Origin: Pipra filicauda
Lineage: Eukaryota > Chordata > Aves > Passeriformes > Pipridae
NCBI RefSeq assembly: GCF_003945595.2
Contig: NW_024104909.1
Location: forward strand, 186,001-250,000
Direction: 5' to 3'
DNA length: 64,000 nt
Shown: piece by piece, positions 60,586-64,000 of the stretch
Position numbering within the stretch: the stretch's first letter is position 1
Layout: the number at the start of each line of letters is the position of its first letter
Made by a program: the position numbers and the translations under genes
The notes under the pieces: model-generated
The model's database searches: none
What the model was told of the DNA's origin: nothing
The model's input: only the letters and a program-made list of their open reading frames with translations

Positions 60586-62043
60586 AGAAAACAACAGCCA
60601 CTCCACTGGTTGAACTTTCCTGGGAATGGAAACCCAAGTTGTATGGCAGTGCTTGCTGAAGGAAAAGTTTACTCTTTGTCTTTGGGGGACAGTTCTTGCT
60701 GCCACCTTTGCTGCAGCTTTCCATGATGTCTTTATGTGTCCTTGAGGTCTGAAAGATGCTCCTGAAAAATGCACTCCTTTTTGTTGTTTATTTTTTCCTC
60801 TAAGAAAATCATAACCCTTCCTGAAGTTTTTTTATATAAGGTAAGGAAATTCCATTTCTAATGTTGTTGCAGAAGAATGTGGATAAGGAGGAGAAGCTGA
60901 AAAGATTTTTGCCTGACTGGGTGTTTTGTTCTCTTGGTGACCCCTCCTCTTTTTTCCTTTAAAAGACAACTAGCAAATCTCCCTCTGCCCATGCTGCCCA
61001 AGGCCATTTCTGTCTGTTTTTATCAGGAATTCCACTCACAGGCTTCACTTCTGCTCTTCTAGAAGAGAGGTCTTCATTGTCATCTTCCCATACTCTGGAG
61101 GAGACACCCCAAACCTGGTTAAGGACCCATGAAGTGACACCTGGTAATGCTGAGGACTAATCCAAACTTTACCACTGCAGCGTGTCATCAATCCTTACAC
61201 TAAGTAAATTGAAGGTGAGGATTTTGAGGGTGTAGGAAGGTCACAGGAAGCACATGCTGGAGTTTGTGAGCTGAGGGTGAATCAGTGGTATCAGCTCTTG
61301 ACCCAGAAGAGACCTGGTGGAGTGTGTGGGGAGGGACCAGAGCAGTGTAACTTGGTGCCTGCCACGAAACTTTAAAGTTCCTTTTCCTGCCTCAGCAGAA
61401 CCACATGTGCAGATGACTTCTGATCTGTCTGGGCAGGCTTTCTGGTTCTTTTGGTTCACAGGAAAATGATGTTTTCCCGTCATTTCTCTCAGATCTCCCT
61501 GTGACGTGGTTTTTACCTGTTGGGATAGCCGGGGGTTTGGGCACCGTGACTGAGACCCTGCATTGCTGAGCAGGGAGATGTCTCCATGGATTCCCTTTGA
61601 GGACTGCTGAGATGAGCATGAAAACAAGCAGCATAGCCTGGAAGCAGCAAAATTCTCAATTATCAGTACCTTTAATCTCTTGAGGGGGAAAACAGGGTTT
61701 TGGGAAGGGTCAGATTCCTTCAGAAGCTCTGGATTGTTTTTAATGTCCCTCACGAGACTTCCTGTTCCTATATAATGATGCCTAATTATCCATTCCCTGT
61801 ATTGGCCAAATATGATCCCAGTGTGTGTTAGTGAACTCCCTGAACAACAAACTCTTCAAAAGGAGAGCTTTATGGCCTGCCTGGACAGCTGGAGGTGGCA
61901 AACCTGTTTGCAGGGAGCAGGGGCTGTAATGCTGTCTGGATTCAGGCTGAAGGGAACAGTGGCAGTGTCACTTCTGCATTCATCAGGCTTAGAATTCCTG
62001 AAAAACAAAGAAGAATTTTACCTGTGGTCAAAAACCCATAGAA

Positions 62044-62195
62044 AGAATCACAGACTGGTTTGGGTTGGAAGGGACCTTAAAGCTCATCCCATTCCACCCC
62101 CTGCCATGGGCAGGGACACCTTCCACTGGCCCAGGTTGCTCCAAACCCCATCCAACCCAGCACTGAACACTTCCAGGGATGGGGCACAAATTCTC
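62044..62195 (-). repeat. CR1 LINE 3'-end fragment
   Basis: Reversed CR1 from AGAATCACAGACTGG to CTTCCAGGGATGGGGC. Confidence 0.94.
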
Positions 62196-62639
62196 TGTGG
62201 TGCAAGACCAGTGTGTTAGAAAAAAGCTTTTATTTCTGGTCTTCACCACAGAAAAGGTGTTTAGAAACCTCTGCTAGACTTCGAGCACATCAGTACATAC
62301 GTTTATCGCACCACATTTGTCATCAACCACTTGTGTGCTGGTCATGCCTAATTACCTGCCTTGGTTCCTTCCTGCAGGTTGGAATTCCATCCATTTATGC
62401 ACACATGAAGCAAGCAGGGAGGGGGTTTATAAATTTTTGGTCCATAACAATGGAAAACCAGTTGAAAATCACCAGTTGAAAATATCTCCTTGGGCGTATT
62501 TGCAGAACGGGTTTTGCAGTAGTGGCTCTTCGTTGTAAACTGAGTACCAGGCTCCTGGGGGAAAATTCCCTGCAGGGGAAGTGGTGGGTGCATTTGCAGA
62601 GGTGGAAGCATCCTCCTGCCCGTGACATTCCTGTGCAGC

Positions 62640-62790
62640 CCATCCAGTTCCACCCCTTGCCATGGGCAGGGACACCTTCCACTAACCCAGGTTGCTCCAA
62701 GCCCCGTCCAACCTGGCCTTGGACACTTCCAGGGCTGGGGCAGCCACAGCTCTCTTGTAGCCTTGGATGCAGCCCAGGATACACACACTA
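62640..62790 (-). repeat. CR1 LINE fragment with internal deletion
   Basis: Reversed CR1. After the GGGGCAGCCACAGCT block the sequence jumps to CCTTGGATGCAGCCCAGGATAC, which normally lies several hundred bases further into the element, so the middle part is deleted. Confidence 0.88.
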
Positions 62791-64000
62791 AAAGGATTGA
62801 TACTTCCAGTAAAGGATAGGTATTCCCTAAGGATCCTGGAGGGGCAGAGAGGTCCTTGTGTTTCCACATTCAGAAAACTTAAGGCTGCAGTGGAATGGTT
62901 CTTTAGTGCCAGGAAAGGCAATCCTGCTTCCCTGCATTTTCAGTTGGAGCCAGCTGGATGTCTGGCACTGAAGCTGCAGGAGGGTTTGATAAGGTATTTG
63001 ATAAGGTCTCTAGCTCTGTATTTGTGTCCTCCAGGATGGTTGTTTGCTGGGTGAGATTGAATTCCTGGTTAGATGAACCAGTGGCTTCGTTACCTGTTGG
63101 CAGCTGGAAGCTGTGCTGCAACACCCACCCGAGTGTGGTGGCAGTAATGGTGACTTGTGGTCCTGGGCTGGGCTGGGGCTGCAGCAAACCCCAGGACCTC
63201 AGCTCCTGGCCTCTGCCTCAAGTCTGGCTGCTCATCTGATATCTCAAGACACAACCTTGGGCTCCTGCTCCCCAAATCTGCTGTGGCCTTGTCCCTCACC
63301 GGTGTGTGAGCCCAGGGTTCATCCCTCGGTGGGGACACAGCAAAAGAGATGAGTAAATGCTTTATGCAGATGGAGTTTTGAAGGCTGTAAGATCAGTGTT
63401 ATTTCCTGAAATGGCTGCAGTACAGTTTTGCTCTGAGGAAGTTTCACTTTTGATGCCCAGACTGGTGCAATCTGTGCAGAACTGGCTTCTGTGTGAACTC
63501 CCCATGTCCTGTGGGAATGTCCTGGCAGGCCAGGCTCTGGGCTGCTGTGTTGAGCAGTCAGCTAATTTTGGATTAGAAATCTTGCTTTGTAATCAAATTC
63601 TCATTTACGAAGAAAACAAAGGTTTTGAGTCTAAACCAATCAATAATTTGTATATACTTCCAAGTGGCTTTGTCCAAAGTAAGATTCAAAACTTGAGGAA
63701 TTAGTCTCAGCCTTTCCATGCAGCACCAAAAAGTCCAACCAGGGAGGATAACCAACACCACCAATGGTGTCTTTTGTGTGCTTTCATGTATTTTCTTTAA
63801 TTAGTTTTATTAGTAATAATAATATTACACCTGCTTCCCTGATTTTTAGTCAGTATTTATCAGATAAAACTGTAGCCAAGGAGCTCCTGGACACTTGGAA
63901 CAGAAGCTCTGGGAAGTGATAAACAATCCCCTTGTTCATTAATACCTCTCTGGTTTCATGGAGGTTTGCTTTCTGCAGTTGGAATTACCAGGCTTAGTCC

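Larger units (their letters stand above)
54784..64000 (+). other. CLUAP1 intron 5 (to window end)
   Basis: A 9.2-kb stretch after the exon 5 donor. I see no further CLUAP1 exon or other gene; only three CR1 pieces (60505-60585, 62044-62195, 62640-62790) are recognisable. Confidence 0.7.

Overview
This window is vertebrate nuclear DNA, almost certainly from a bird. It carries split genes with GT-AG introns, CpG-island promoters and about thirty fragments of CR1 LINEs (Chicken Repeat 1), whose typical 3' ends carry the short ATTCTATG-like tail. I cannot name the species; the dense, 5'-truncated CR1 load fits any neognath bird.

Layout. (1) About 690-8,700, minus strand: DNAAF8 (C16orf71), an axonemal dynein assembly factor; three coding exons are clear, a fourth is plausible, and the 3' half is incompletely resolved. 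(2) About 8,560-9,400: a CpG-island bidirectional promoter, with an RFX X-box-like site, an SBS (ZNF143/THAP11-type) motif and CCAAT/GC boxes, shared by DNAAF8 and ANKS3. (3) 14,143-24,785, plus strand: ANKS3 (ankyrin repeats plus SAM domain), complete, 15 coding exons, about 659 residues; every exon joins in phase. (4) 24,786-28,500: ANKS3 3' flank. (5) 30,032-34,372, minus strand: a complete class B1 receptor of the glucagon family, 13 coding exons, 432 residues, most likely the glucagon-like (GCGL/GCRP) receptor that mammals lack; its introns include a GC-AG intron filled by a minisatellite. (6) 34,400-35,700: GC-rich 5' flank with a minisatellite and a strong G-run cluster. (7) 35,700-47,200: about 11.5 kb in which I see no gene, only CR1 pieces. 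(8) 47,765 to beyond the window, plus strand: CLUAP1 (IFT38), first five coding exons (165 residues); the remaining exons lie past the right edge.

Three of the four genes belong to the cilium (dynein arm assembly, the INVS/NEK8/ANKS6-type signalling module, and IFT-B transport), and both ciliary promoters contain RFX-like sequence. The human orthologues sit on 16p13.3 but are not this close together, so the gene order here differs from human. No CRISPR, tRNA, rRNA or intact mobile element was seen.
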